From contig NZ_CP151802.1 of the NCBI RefSeq assembly GCF_038446665.1, positions 3,472,001 through 3,536,000 of the forward strand: a DNA stretch of 64,000 nt, in the 5' to 3' direction. The DNA comes from Lysobacter sp. FW306-1B-D06B (GTDB taxonomy: Bacteria > Pseudomonadota > Gammaproteobacteria > Xanthomonadales > Xanthomonadaceae). The notes beneath the pieces were generated by a model. That model was not told the origin of the DNA and searched no databases. It saw nothing but the letters and a program-made list of their open reading frames with translations. Within the stretch, counting starts at the first letter, position 1. The number at the start of each line of letters is the position of its first letter. This document shows positions 56,994 through 64,000 of this stretch, piece by piece. The translations under genes were made by a program, and so were the position numbers.

Positions 56994-58645
56994 GTCGTGG
57001 CGGCTCCCGCCGCCCACGCACGCGCCATCAACGCGCCCAGGTCGAAATCCCGCGACAAGGTCCCGTACGCATTGCCGTGATCGCCACCGATTCGGCTGGT
57101 GCAGAACGCGTCCGCCATCGGGCTGTCGGAGCGCAGGAGCAGGCTGGCCTGCAGCGCCATCGCGAGCGCTTCCACCCAGCGCCGCGCTTCGACTTCGTGC
57201 AGTGTGGCGCGGCCTTCCAGCACGGGCCGGAGTTCGTTGAGCTCGGCGTCGAAATCCGGATCCAGATGCTGCGCGGCCTCCAGTTCGGCCAGCAGCGCCT
57301 GGCCTGTCTGCGGCTCGCGTTGCAGCGCACGCAGCACATCCAGGCATTGGATGTTGCCGCTGCCTTCCCAGATCGAGTTCAGCGGCGCCTGACGGTACAG
57401 GCGCGGCAGCATCGATTCCTCGATGTAGCCCGCACCGCCCAGGCATTCCTGCGCTTCGTTGACGAAGCCCGGCGCGCGCCGGCACACCCAGTACTTGCCG
57501 ACAGCGGTGGCGATGCGCGCGAACGCCGCTTCCTGTGCGTCGTACGGCGCGCGATCCACCGCCCGCGCCACCCGCATCGCCAACACGATCGCCGCCTCGG
57601 CTTCGACCGCCAGGTCGGCCAGCACGTTGCGCATCAGCGCGTGATCGGCCAGCGGCTTGCCGAACGTCGCGCGGTGGTGCGTGTGGTGCATCGCCTGCGC
57701 CAGCGCCATGCGCATCTCTGCGGCCGCGCCGAGCATGCAGTCCAGGCGGGTGAGCATCACCATTTCGAGGATCGTCGCCACGCCGCGTCCTTCCTCGCCG
57801 ATGCGGTACGCCCAGGCGTCCATGAACTCCACCTCGGACGAGGCGTTGGACCAGTCGCCGAGCTTGTCCTTCAGGCGCATCAGCGCGAAGGCGTTCTTCG
57901 CACCGTCGGGCGTCCAGCGCGGCATCAGGAAGCAGCTCAGTCCGCCCGGCGCCTGCGCCAGGACGAGGAAGGCGTCGGACATCGGCGCTGAGAAGAACCA
58001 CTTGTGACCGACCAGCCGGTATTCGTTTTCCGCGGCCAGTGGCGTGGCGACGGTGCGGTTGGCGCGCACGTCGCTGCCGCCCTGCTTCTCGGTCATGCCC
58101 ATGCCGAGCGTCACGCCGAGCTTGTCTTCGCTGGGGAGGTCGCGCGGGTCGTAGAACGGCGACACCGCCTTGGTTTCCCATCCCGACAGCTCCGGCGCGT
58201 GGCGCAGCACGGGGATTGCGGCATGCGTCATCGTCAGCGGACAACTGGTGCCCGGCTCGACCTGGTGGTGGAGGTAGCTCAACGCCGCGCGCGCGATGTG
58301 CGAACCCGGCCGCAGTTGCGACCACGACAGCCCCGCCACGCCGTGCTCGATCGCCACCTGCATGATGCGGTGGTAGTTGGGATGGAATTCGACCAGGTCG
58401 ATGCGCTGGCCGAAGCGGTCGTGGGTGCGCAGGCGCGGGCGGTCGCGATGCGCGTCGAAGCTCAGCCGGTAGACCTCGTCGCCGGCGAGGGCGCCGTAGG
58501 TCGCCAGCGCATCGGCGAAGTCGCCGCCGCCTTCGCGCACGACCGCCTCGCGCAACGCGGCGTCGTCGCGCCACAGATCGCGCGGGGCGAACTCCGGCGG
58601 CTGGTTGTCCACGCGGTGCGTGACGAACGGCGGCAACGGTTCCAT
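56990..58645 (-). CDS. aidB: AidB-like acyl-CoA dehydrogenase (alkylation response)
   Basis: The 551-residue flavoprotein matches AidB along its length: VEFHPNYHRIMQVAIEHG, the GMGMTEKQGGSDVRAN flavin-contact region, YRLVGHKWFFSAPMSDAFLV, LKDKLGDWSNASSEVEF, GGAGYIEES and NSIWEGSGNIQCLDVLR. In E. coli AidB binds DNA and protects against alkylating agents with weak isovaleryl-CoA dehydrogenase activity. The C-terminal region that binds DNA in AidB is present by length. Other acyl-CoA dehydrogenases are shorter, which favours this assignment. Confidence 0.9.
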   Translation of the reverse strand: MEPLPPFVTHRVDNQPPEFAPRDLWRDDAALREAVVREGGGDFADALATYGALAGDEVYRLSFDAHRDRPRLRTHDRFGQRIDLVEFHPNYHRIMQVAIEHGVAGLSWSQLRPGSHIARAALSYLHHQVEPGTSCPLTMTHAAIPVLRHAPELSGWETKAVSPFYDPRDLPSEDKLGVTLGMGMTEKQGGSDVRANRTVATPLAAENEYRLVGHKWFFSAPMSDAFLVLAQAPGGLSCFLMPRWTPDGAKNAFALMRLKDKLGDWSNASSEVEFMDAWAYRIGEEGRGVATILEMVMLTRLDCMLGAAAEMRMALAQAMHHTHHRATFGKPLADHALMRNVLADLAVEAEAAIVLAMRVARAVDRAPYDAQEAAFARIATAVGKYWVCRRAPGFVNEAQECLGGAGYIEESMLPRLYRQAPLNSIWEGSGNIQCLDVLRALQREPQTGQALLAELEAAQHLDPDFDAELNELRPVLEGRATLHEVEARRWVEALAMALQASLLLRSDSPMADAFCTSRIGGDHGNAYGTLSRDFDLGALMARAWAAGAATT

Positions 58646-58695
58646 CGGCGACTCCGGCGAGGGATCGACCGATTCTAGGCCCCCGTTACCGAGGG

Positions 58696-59953
58696 CTACG
58701 CGATTTCGCCGCCCGGGCGGTCGGTGGCCGGGTGTTGGGAACTGCGAGGCGCGCGTTCGGACAGGGCGTCGATGAACGCCGGGGCCATCGCGTAAGTGCC
58801 CAACCAGCCCCGGCGCGTGCCGGTGAGCACGCGCAGCATCTGCCCTCGCCCGCCGGGCAGGCGCGACATGGGATGGAAGACGCGGTCGCGCATCGCCGCC
58901 AGGCGGTCTCGTTCGGACTGGAACAGCGGCGTGAGCCAGCGGCTCCAGAAGTGGTAGATGCCCAGGTGATCGCGACGGCGGCGCTCGTAGGCGGCGAAGG
59001 CGTCGGGCAGGGCGTCGCGCAGCGCCAACGCGTCGGCCAGCGCCATGTTCACGCCCTGCCCCAGCTGCGGGCTCATCGCGTGGGCGGCATCGCCCATCAG
59101 CGCCGCGCGGCCGCGGTGCCAGCGGCGCTGCACGGTATCGCGATAGCGCGCCTGCGCGAGTCCGCCCGGCACGGCGGTGTCGCGCAACAAGGCCGCCGCC
59201 TCGGGCCAGACCTCGGCGACATCACGCGGCCTCGTCTTCGCCCGCTGCCGGCAGGTCGGCCGTCGGCAGACTCCAGAAGAAGCTCAGCCGCGGCGTGGGA
59301 TCACCCGGCCGGGTGCCGACCGGCAGCATGCCCGCCATCCGCCGCGCACCGACGTAGCGCTGGCGCAGTTCGTCGACGAAGCCCCAGTCGCGCTGCGCAA
59401 CCAGGCACCACTGCGCGCCCCACGGGTACGGTCGATCCAATGCCGGCGCGGCCACCGAACTGCGCAGCGCCGACGCCGCGCCGTCGGCCACGATCACCAG
59501 GTCGAACGCGCCGTGTTCCTCGCCGTGCTCGTCGCGCAGGAGACCGCACTCGGCATCCATCTCGACGATCCGTCGGCCACAGTGCACGGAGCGGCCATCC
59601 CGCCAGGCCTCGTCGAGCAGGCCGAACAGCGCGCCGCGCTGCATGCCCAGACCGAACAGGCACGGATCGAGTTCGCGATAACGCATGTCCATGACGGCGC
59701 GGCCGGCGACGGTCTCGCCGAACAGACGGCCCACGCGGGCGCCGTGCGCGAGTGCGGCGTCGAGCAGCCCCAGCTCCCACAACACCGCCAAGCCCGTCGG
59801 CTGGAGCAGGAAGCCGGCGCCCACGGGGCCGAGCTGCGGTGCGCGCTCGAAGACCTCGACGCGATGGCCGTCCGCGGTCAGCAGCAGCGCGGACGCCTGC
59901 CCCGCGGTGCCATAGCCGACGATGCCGATGCGAAGCGGTCTGGATGCAGACAC
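58696..59953 (-). pseudogene. FAD-dependent monooxygenase, split by a frameshift
   Basis: Codons from ATG 59953 encode the FAD N-terminal half: GIVGYGTAGQASAL (GxGxxG), FERAPQLGPVGAGF and the DG motif VIVADGAAS. This frame ends at TGA 59224-59222 after EDEAA. The remainder follows in another frame from about 59221 (DVAEVWPEAAALLRDT, then GDAAHAMSPQLGQGVNMAL with the GD motif) to 58696. One extra base (or two missing) near 59222 (GCCGCGTGATG) separates the halves. Joined, the protein would be about 418 residues, normal for PHBH/UbiH-type monooxygenases. This is a real lesion or an assembly error. Confidence 0.82.
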
Positions 59954-59996
59954 GGCGACTCCGGTCGAAAGGACGCTGCTCGGATCAGCGGCGCAT

Positions 59997-60024
59997 AAAA
60001 AAGGCCCCGCGACGCGGGGCCTTT
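59997..60024 (-). terminator. Intrinsic terminator of the cold-shock gene
   Basis: An 11-bp stem (AAAGGCCCCGC with its complement, 3-nt loop) is followed on the minus strand by a T-run (plus-strand A 59997-60002). It sits 32 bp after the cold-shock stop. Confidence 0.9.
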
Positions 60025-60055
60025 GAATCGCCGCAGTGCGGGATCCCCTTCGGGA

Positions 60056-60262
60056 TCACGCCACCACGTTGATGTTGGACGCCTGGGCGCCCTTCGGGCC
60101 CTGCGTAAGCTCGTAGCTCACGCGCTGGCCTTCCTGCAGGCTGCGAAAGCCCTTGGCGTTGATTGCGGAGAAGTGCGCGAACACATCTGCGCTGCCATCT
60201 TCGGGAGAAATGAACCCAAAGCCCTTGGCGTCGTTGAACCACTTCACGGTGCCGTACTGCAT
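60056..60262 (-). CDS. Cold-shock protein, CspA family
   Basis: The 68-residue protein is a single cold-shock OB fold with both RNA-binding motifs: KGFGFI (RNP1) and DVFAHFS (RNP2). It starts [17 protein letters not shown] and ends SNINVVA. It binds single-stranded RNA and melts structures at low temperature or during growth. ATG 60262 is the family start with AAGGAC upstream; the longer open frame to 60358 would add unrelated residues. It has its own promoter about 70 bp upstream and its own terminator, so it is monocistronic. Confidence 0.95.
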   Translation of the reverse strand: MQYGTVKWFNDAKGFGFISPEDGSADVFAHFSAINAKGFRSLQEGQRVSYELTQGPKGAQASNINVVA

Positions 60263-60329
60263 GTCCTTGTCAACCTCATGCTGGATGCGAGTCGCGCACC
60301 GACGCGGATGCGATCCGGGGCGCGGGTCG

Positions 60330-60358
60330 AGTATGCAAACTGAACGCCGCCTTGACAA
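60330..60358 (-). promoter_or_regulatory. sigma70 promoter of the cold-shock gene
   Basis: On the minus strand TTGTCA (60358-60353) and CATACT (60335-60330) are separated by exactly 17 nt. The promoter begins just after the stop of the phosphorylase gene. The transcript would have a leader of about 60 nt, in keeping with the structured leaders of csp genes. Confidence 0.55.
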
Positions 60359-61123
60359 TCATCTTTTGACACGTGTCCCGAGCAGGGCCGACAGGAGGCG
60401 TGGCAGGCCCGACGAGGCGGCTGCGACATTGTCTAAGACATCCTGGAGGGTGATGACCTCGTCCGGGTCGGGTCCGGCGCCAGCCGCCCAGTTCGCGACG
60501 ATGGCCAGGCAGGCGTAGTCCAGGCCCAGTTCGCGGGCCAGTCCGGCCTCGGGCATGCCGGTCATGCCGACCAGATCGCAGCCGTCGCGGCGCATGCGGG
60601 CGATCTCCGCGCGAGTCTCCAGACGCGGCCCTTGGGTCGCCCCGTAGCAACCGTCGGCGACCAGGTCGACGCCGGCCGTGGCCGCCGCCGCAACCACCGC
60701 CTCGCGGAGCGAACGCGTGTACGGCTCGCCGAAGTCGACATGCAGCACTTCAGTGCCGGGCTCCTCGCAGATCGTGGAGACACGGCCCCAGGTGTAGTCG
60801 ATCAGCTGGTCCGGGCAGGCCAGCACACGCGGGCCGAACCGCTCGGTGATGCCGCCCACCGTATTGAGCGCAAGCACCTGCGTCGCGCCCAGCGCCTGCA
60901 GCGCGGCCAGGTTGGCGCGGTAGTTGATCTTGTGCGGCGGCAGCGAATGGCCTTCGCCATGGCGGGCCAGGAACGCCACACGATGCCCGTCGAGGGTGCC
61001 GACGCGGATCGGCCCGGACGGCGCGCCGAAGCGCGTGTCGGGCTGGTGCGTCTCCACGTCCTGCAGGTCGGCCAGCTTGTACAGGCCGGTGCCGCCGATG
61101 ACGGCCAGGGCGATGTCGCTCAT
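60359..61123 (-). CDS. S-methyl-5'-thioinosine phosphorylase (MTAP/PNP family)
   Basis: The 254-residue enzyme matches the MTAP branch of nucleoside phosphorylases: IGGTGLYKLADL, the phosphate loop LARHGEGHSLPPHKINYRANLAAL, GATQVLALNTVGGI, TQGPRLETRAEI and GMTGMPEAGLARELGLDYACL. In Pseudomonas and xanthomonads this group acts on S-methyl-5'-thioinosine in methionine salvage. The product hypoxanthine would go to the phosphoribosyltransferase encoded just upstream, 4 bp away, which supports the assignment. Confidence 0.88.
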   Translation of the reverse strand: MSDIALAVIGGTGLYKLADLQDVETHQPDTRFGAPSGPIRVGTLDGHRVAFLARHGEGHSLPPHKINYRANLAALQALGATQVLALNTVGGITERFGPRVLACPDQLIDYTWGRVSTICEEPGTEVLHVDFGEPYTRSLREAVVAAAATAGVDLVADGCYGATQGPRLETRAEIARMRRDGCDLVGMTGMPEAGLARELGLDYACLAIVANWAAGAGPDPDEVITLQDVLDNVAAASSGLPRLLSALLGTRVKR

Positions 61124-61127
61124 CGGT

Positions 61128-61697
61128 TCAATCCTTCAGTGCGTAGATCGCCGGCAGGTTGCGGCCCTGCTCGTGGTAGTCCATGCCGTAGCCGAACACG
61201 TAGCGGTCCGGCACTTCCACGCCGACGTAATCGGCGCACACGCCTTCCACGCAGCGGTCGTGCTTCTTCACGGCCAGCGCGGCGATGCGCACGTCGCGCG
61301 CGCCCTGCTCCAGGCACCAGTCGCGGATCGCCGCGAGCGTGTGGCCCTCGTCCAGGATGTCGTCGGCCAGCAGCACGCGGCGACCTTTGAGCTTCGTGGC
61401 CGGCCGGTGCTTCCACACCAGTTCGCCGCCGGAGGTCGCACCGCGGTAGCGCGTGGCGTGCAGGTAATCGAACTCCAGGTCCTGCCCCAGCGCGCCCAGC
61501 TCCATCGCCAGCTGCGCGGCGAACGGCAGGCCGCCGTGCATGATCGTGAGGTACACCGGCACGTCGTCGTTGCGGTAGTCGGTCTTCATCTCGGAAGCCA
61601 TCCGCGCGATCGCCCGCTCCAGCGTGGCGCGATCAAAGATGACATCGGAGTTGGCCAGCGCCGCGGCCAGGTCGTGCGTGTTCGAAACGGTTTCCAT
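61128..61697 (-). CDS. hpt: Hypoxanthine-guanine phosphoribosyltransferase
   Basis: The 189-residue type I phosphoribosyltransferase has the PRPP motif VLLADDILDEGHTL, the flexible-loop region ATRYRG and the base-binding C-terminus KKHDRCVEGVCADYVGVEVPD. It salvages hypoxanthine and guanine in the cytoplasm. ATG 61697 overlaps the nagZ stop (TGATG). The frame extends to 61763 but those codons lie within nagZ. Confidence 0.9.
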   Translation of the reverse strand: METVSNTHDLAAALANSDVIFDRATLERAIARMASEMKTDYRNDDVPVYLTIMHGGLPFAAQLAMELGALGQDLEFDYLHATRYRGATSGGELVWKHRPATKLKGRRVLLADDILDEGHTLAAIRDWCLEQGARDVRIAALAVKKHDRCVEGVCADYVGVEVPDRYVFGYGMDYHEQGRNLPAIYALKD

Positions 61698-62692
61698 CAG
61701 GCCAGTCCTTCCTGCCGGTTGCGAGCGGCGTCGTAGCGCGCGTCGGCCAGCAATCCATCCCATCCCATGGCGCCGCGGCCGATCAGGCCGGCCAGCGCCA
61801 TCGTGTTGAGCTTGCGGTCCTGCACGGCCGCCAGCGATTCCTCGACGAGCTGCGGATGGCAGACCAGCACCGCATCGCAGCCGGCGTCATAGTGCGCGTC
61901 GATGCGCGCTTTCACGCCGCCTGCGGAGAACGCCGCCTTCATGCCGATGTCGTCGCTGAAGACCACGCCCCGGAAGCCCATCTCGCCGCGCAGGATCTCT
62001 TCGATCCAGCGCCTGGAATAACCCGCCGGCTCGTCCGAGACGGCCGGGTACTTCACGTGCGCCATCATCACCGCGTCGGCCTTGGCCTCGATGCCGGCGA
62101 CGAAGGGGACGAGGTCGGTCGCGCGCAGCTCCTCCAGCGAACGCGGATCGACCGCGTCGTCGAAATGCGTGTCGGCCTTGACCGATCCGTGCCCCGGGAA
62201 ATGCTTGAGCGTGGCGGCCATGCCCGCGCCGTGCATGCCGCGCACGTAGGCACGGGTGAAGGCGGCCACGACGGCCGGATCCTCCGAGAACGCGCGGTTG
62301 CCGATGGCGAGATTGCCGCGGCCCAGGTCCACCACCGGCGCGAAGCTCAGGTCCACGCCGCTGGCGAGCACTTCCTTGGCCATCAGCCAGGCGTGTTCTT
62401 CGGCGAGCTTGAGTGCGGCCTCGGCATCGGCGGCGTAACGACGGCCAAAACCCTCCAGCGGCGGCAGCGCGCTGTAGCCGTCGCGGAAGCGCTGCACACG
62501 ACCGCCCTCCTGGTCGACGCAGATGAGTTGCGGGCGCGGCGCGGCCGCGCGGATCGCCTGGGACAGCTCCGCCACCTGCGCCTTCGACGCGAAGTTGCGG
62601 CTGAACAGGATCACGCCGGCGCAGGCGTCATGCTGCAGCCAGTCGCGCTCCTGCGCGGAAAGTTCGGTGCCGGCGACGCCGATCACGAGCAT
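61697..62692 (-). CDS. nagZ: Beta-N-acetylhexosaminidase
   Basis: The 331-residue GH3 enzyme removes GlcNAc from anhydro-muropeptides in peptidoglycan recycling in the cytoplasm. Key parts are DQEGGRVQRF, the KHFPGHG(S)VKADTH catalytic-loop motif with His, and the nucleophile Asp in FSDDIGMKA. The short single-domain length is typical of NagZ. ATG 62692 has a GGAG site. An intrinsic terminator sits only 14 bp before the start (see findings). It is translationally coupled with hpt. Confidence 0.95.
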   Translation of the reverse strand: MLVIGVAGTELSAQERDWLQHDACAGVILFSRNFASKAQVAELSQAIRAAAPRPQLICVDQEGGRVQRFRDGYSALPPLEGFGRRYAADAEAALKLAEEHAWLMAKEVLASGVDLSFAPVVDLGRGNLAIGNRAFSEDPAVVAAFTRAYVRGMHGAGMAATLKHFPGHGSVKADTHFDDAVDPRSLEELRATDLVPFVAGIEAKADAVMMAHVKYPAVSDEPAGYSRRWIEEILRGEMGFRGVVFSDDIGMKAAFSAGGVKARIDAHYDAGCDAVLVCHPQLVEESLAAVQDRKLNTMALAGLIGRGAMGWDGLLADARYDAARNRQEGLA

Positions 62693-62705
62693 GCGGAAAA
62701 CTCCG

Positions 62706-62736
62706 AAAAAAGGGGCCGCACGTTGGGTGCGGCCCC
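62706..62736 (-). terminator. Intrinsic terminator between the DsbA-family gene and nagZ
   Basis: A perfect 10-bp stem GGGGCCGCAC/GTGCGGCCCC with a 5-nt loop is followed on the minus strand by six T. It ends transcripts of the DsbA-family gene 62 bp after its stop and lies 14 bp before the nagZ start codon. Confidence 0.9.
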
Positions 62737-62798
62737 GCATTGTGGCGCAGATGCCCGCGACGGGCATCCGACCGCGTCGCGGTAGCGTGAAGCCGCGC

Positions 62799-63509
62799 TC
62801 AGACCGCGCAGCCGTCGGGGCCGCAGGTCCCACCTGATACCGCCTGGCCTTCGGCCGGCTTCGCTTCCAGGCCGAGCCGCTCGAACACCTGCGCGAACAC
62901 CGCCGGCGTCTGCGCGCCCTGCACGGCCAGGCGTCCGTCGAAGACGAACGTCGGCACGGCCTGGATGCCCAGCGCCTGCGCCTGTCCGAGCTGCGCGCGC
63001 ACCTCGGCGATGCCCTCGTCGGAGTCGAGCATCGCGCGAATGCGCGCCTCGTCCAGCCCGCCCTGGGCACCCGCGTCGATGAGCGTGCGGGTGTCGGCCA
63101 GGTTGCGCCCTTCAGCGAAGTGCGCGCGGAACAGCGCTTCGCCGACCTTGTCCGCATCGCCTTCGCGACCGGCCAGCCAGATCAGCCGATGCGCCTTGAG
63201 CGTGCTCACGCGCACCTGGCCACGATCGAAATCGAACGGCAGTCCTTCCGCGCGGCCGGTGGCCTGCGTCTGCGACAGGATCTGCTCGGTGCGCTGCGCA
63301 CCGCCGAACTTCCGCTCGTAGGCCTGGCGCAACGGCACCGGGGTTTCGTCGGATTCCGGATCGAGCTGGTAGGCATGCCAGTGGATCTCGGCGTTCTGCC
63401 CCACCTCGCCAAGCTGCCGCAGCGCTTCACCCAGTCGATGCTTGCCGATCCAGCACCAGGGACAGACCACGTCGGACCATATGTCGATGCGCAAAGGTGT
63501 CGTTTCCAT
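62799..63509 (-). CDS. DsbA-family oxidoreductase (FrnE-like)
   Basis: The 236-residue protein starts METTPLRIDIWSDVVCPWC with the CPWC active site near residues 16-19 in a thioredoxin fold, the helical insertion (about 70-150) of the FrnE/2-hydroxychromene isomerase branch, and the cis-Pro loop IQAVPTFVFDGRLAVQGAQ. A Cys-rich tail (GGTCGPDGCAV) is notable. No signal peptide is present, so it acts in the cytoplasm, as proposed for FrnE. It lies 25 bp downstream of the CYTH gene on the same strand. Confidence 0.9.
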   Translation of the reverse strand: METTPLRIDIWSDVVCPWCWIGKHRLGEALRQLGEVGQNAEIHWHAYQLDPESDETPVPLRQAYERKFGGAQRTEQILSQTQATGRAEGLPFDFDRGQVRVSTLKAHRLIWLAGREGDADKVGEALFRAHFAEGRNLADTRTLIDAGAQGGLDEARIRAMLDSDEGIAEVRAQLGQAQALGIQAVPTFVFDGRLAVQGAQTPAVFAQVFERLGLEAKPAEGQAVSGGTCGPDGCAV

Positions 63510-63534
63510 GGGCGAAAGATGGGGCCCGGGCCGG

Positions 63535-64000
63535 TTATGCAACCGTGCCGGCGCGCTCGTCCGCGTTCCACTGCGAGTACGGGCGGGTCGCCAGCGCGAG
63601 GTTGTAGTAACGCGAGGCGTCGGTGACTTCCGCGCCGATCCACGACGGCCGCGCGAAGGCTTCGTCGGCGCTGGCCAACTCGATCTCCGCGACGACGAGC
63701 CCGGCGTTGTCGCCGAGGAATTCGTCGACCTCCCACAGGTGGCCTTCGTGCTCGACGTAATGACGGCGCTTGTCGACCAGCCCGCCGACACACAGCTCGA
63801 GCAGCGCGCGGGCGTCGGCGACGGGGACGGCGTAGTCGAACTCCTGCCGCGTGTGGCCGAGCTCGCGCGACTTGAGGTTGAGGAAGGCTTCGTCGCCCGC
63901 GATGCGCACGCGCACCGAGGCTTTCATCGCGCCGGAGTCCATCGCCTTCTGGTCGTTGATGTAGCCCTGCGCCATCGGCACGACCTTGTGCGCCGCCGCG
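63535..64000 (-). CDS. CYTH-domain protein (triphosphate tunnel family), 5' end outside window
   Basis: The visible 154 codons match the part of a CYTH domain after its N-terminal ExExK motif: VVPMAQGYI, ASVRVRIAGDEAFLNLKS, YEHEGHLWEVDEF-like EHEGHLWEVDEFLGDN, VVAEIEL and the late DASRYYNLALA with the conserved YYNLALA ending. Such proteins (ygiF/TTM group) hydrolyse inorganic triphosphate or act as class IV cyclases; the short single-domain form is usually a triphosphatase. The frame remains open through 64000, so the start is to the right. Confidence 0.88.
   Translation of the reverse strand, partial: AAAHKVVPMAQGYINDQKAMDSGAMKASVRVRIAGDEAFLNLKSRELGHTRQEFDYAVPVADARALLELCVGGLVDKRRHYVEHEGHLWEVDEFLGDNAGLVVAEIELASADEAFARPSWIGAEVTDASRYYNLALATRPYSQWNADERAGTVA

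Overview
The window comes from a high-GC gammaproteobacterium, most likely a Lysobacter-like member of the Xanthomonadaceae. The support is the strongly GC-biased third codon positions, the large Oar-like TonB receptor, the nagZ-hpt-S-methyl-5'-thioinosine phosphorylase run, REP-like inverted repeats of the 'GTCATtCCCGC...GCGGGaATGAC' kind, and the number of secreted cell-wall hydrolases. The genus is an inference from gene content, not from a marker gene.

Left part (1-15.4 kb) is accessory DNA. It starts with a giant two-partner-secretion exoprotein of the FhaB/CdiA type (at least 3,099 residues, running off the left edge just where the pre-toxin region begins) and its outer-membrane transporter, in the order transporter then exoprotein on the minus strand. 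Next to them is a two-gene, visibly lower-GC anti-phage module of the Lamassu type: a DUF4297/Cap4-like nuclease and a short SMC-like ATPase behind a good sigma70 promoter. A gene-poor stretch at 14.6-16.0 kb follows. It carries a tRNA 3'-end-like fragment and two pairs of short tandem repeats that look like tyrosine-recombinase attachment remnants.

Middle part (16-33.2 kb) is dominated by genes acting on peptidoglycan peptides. It holds an M15-SH3-GH19 fusion hydrolase, two class-C beta-lactamase-fold serine hydrolases, a VanX-type D,D-dipeptidase, a LysA-like decarboxylase, a 1,006-residue TonB receptor and a secreted transglutaminase-like protein. Divergent from these are an NlpC/P60 endopeptidase, an L-Ala-D/L-Glu epimerase, a MurR/RpiR-type regulator, a YkuD-type lipoprotein and a dicarboxylate/amino-acid symporter. 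Together these would cover uptake, cleavage, epimerisation and use of muropeptides. I propose this as a muropeptide-scavenging locus and as the most interesting system in the window. A tRNA-Arg(CCT) gene and REP-like repeats end it.

Right part (33.5-64 kb) is mostly chromosomal core: an ALDH7-type dehydrogenase, pyrD, murB, an EamA transporter, ispG, xseA, a second aldehyde dehydrogenase, a VWA lipoprotein, a GAF-GGDEF-EAL protein, an ECF sigma/anti-sigma pair, a YigZ-family protein, an ABC exporter, aidB, a cold-shock protein, S-methyl-5'-thioinosine phosphorylase, hpt, nagZ, a DsbA-family protein and a partial CYTH protein. Two genes are broken by single-base frameshifts: a pectinacetylesterase-like hydrolase (39.8-41.2 kb) and an FAD monooxygenase (58.7-60.0 kb).
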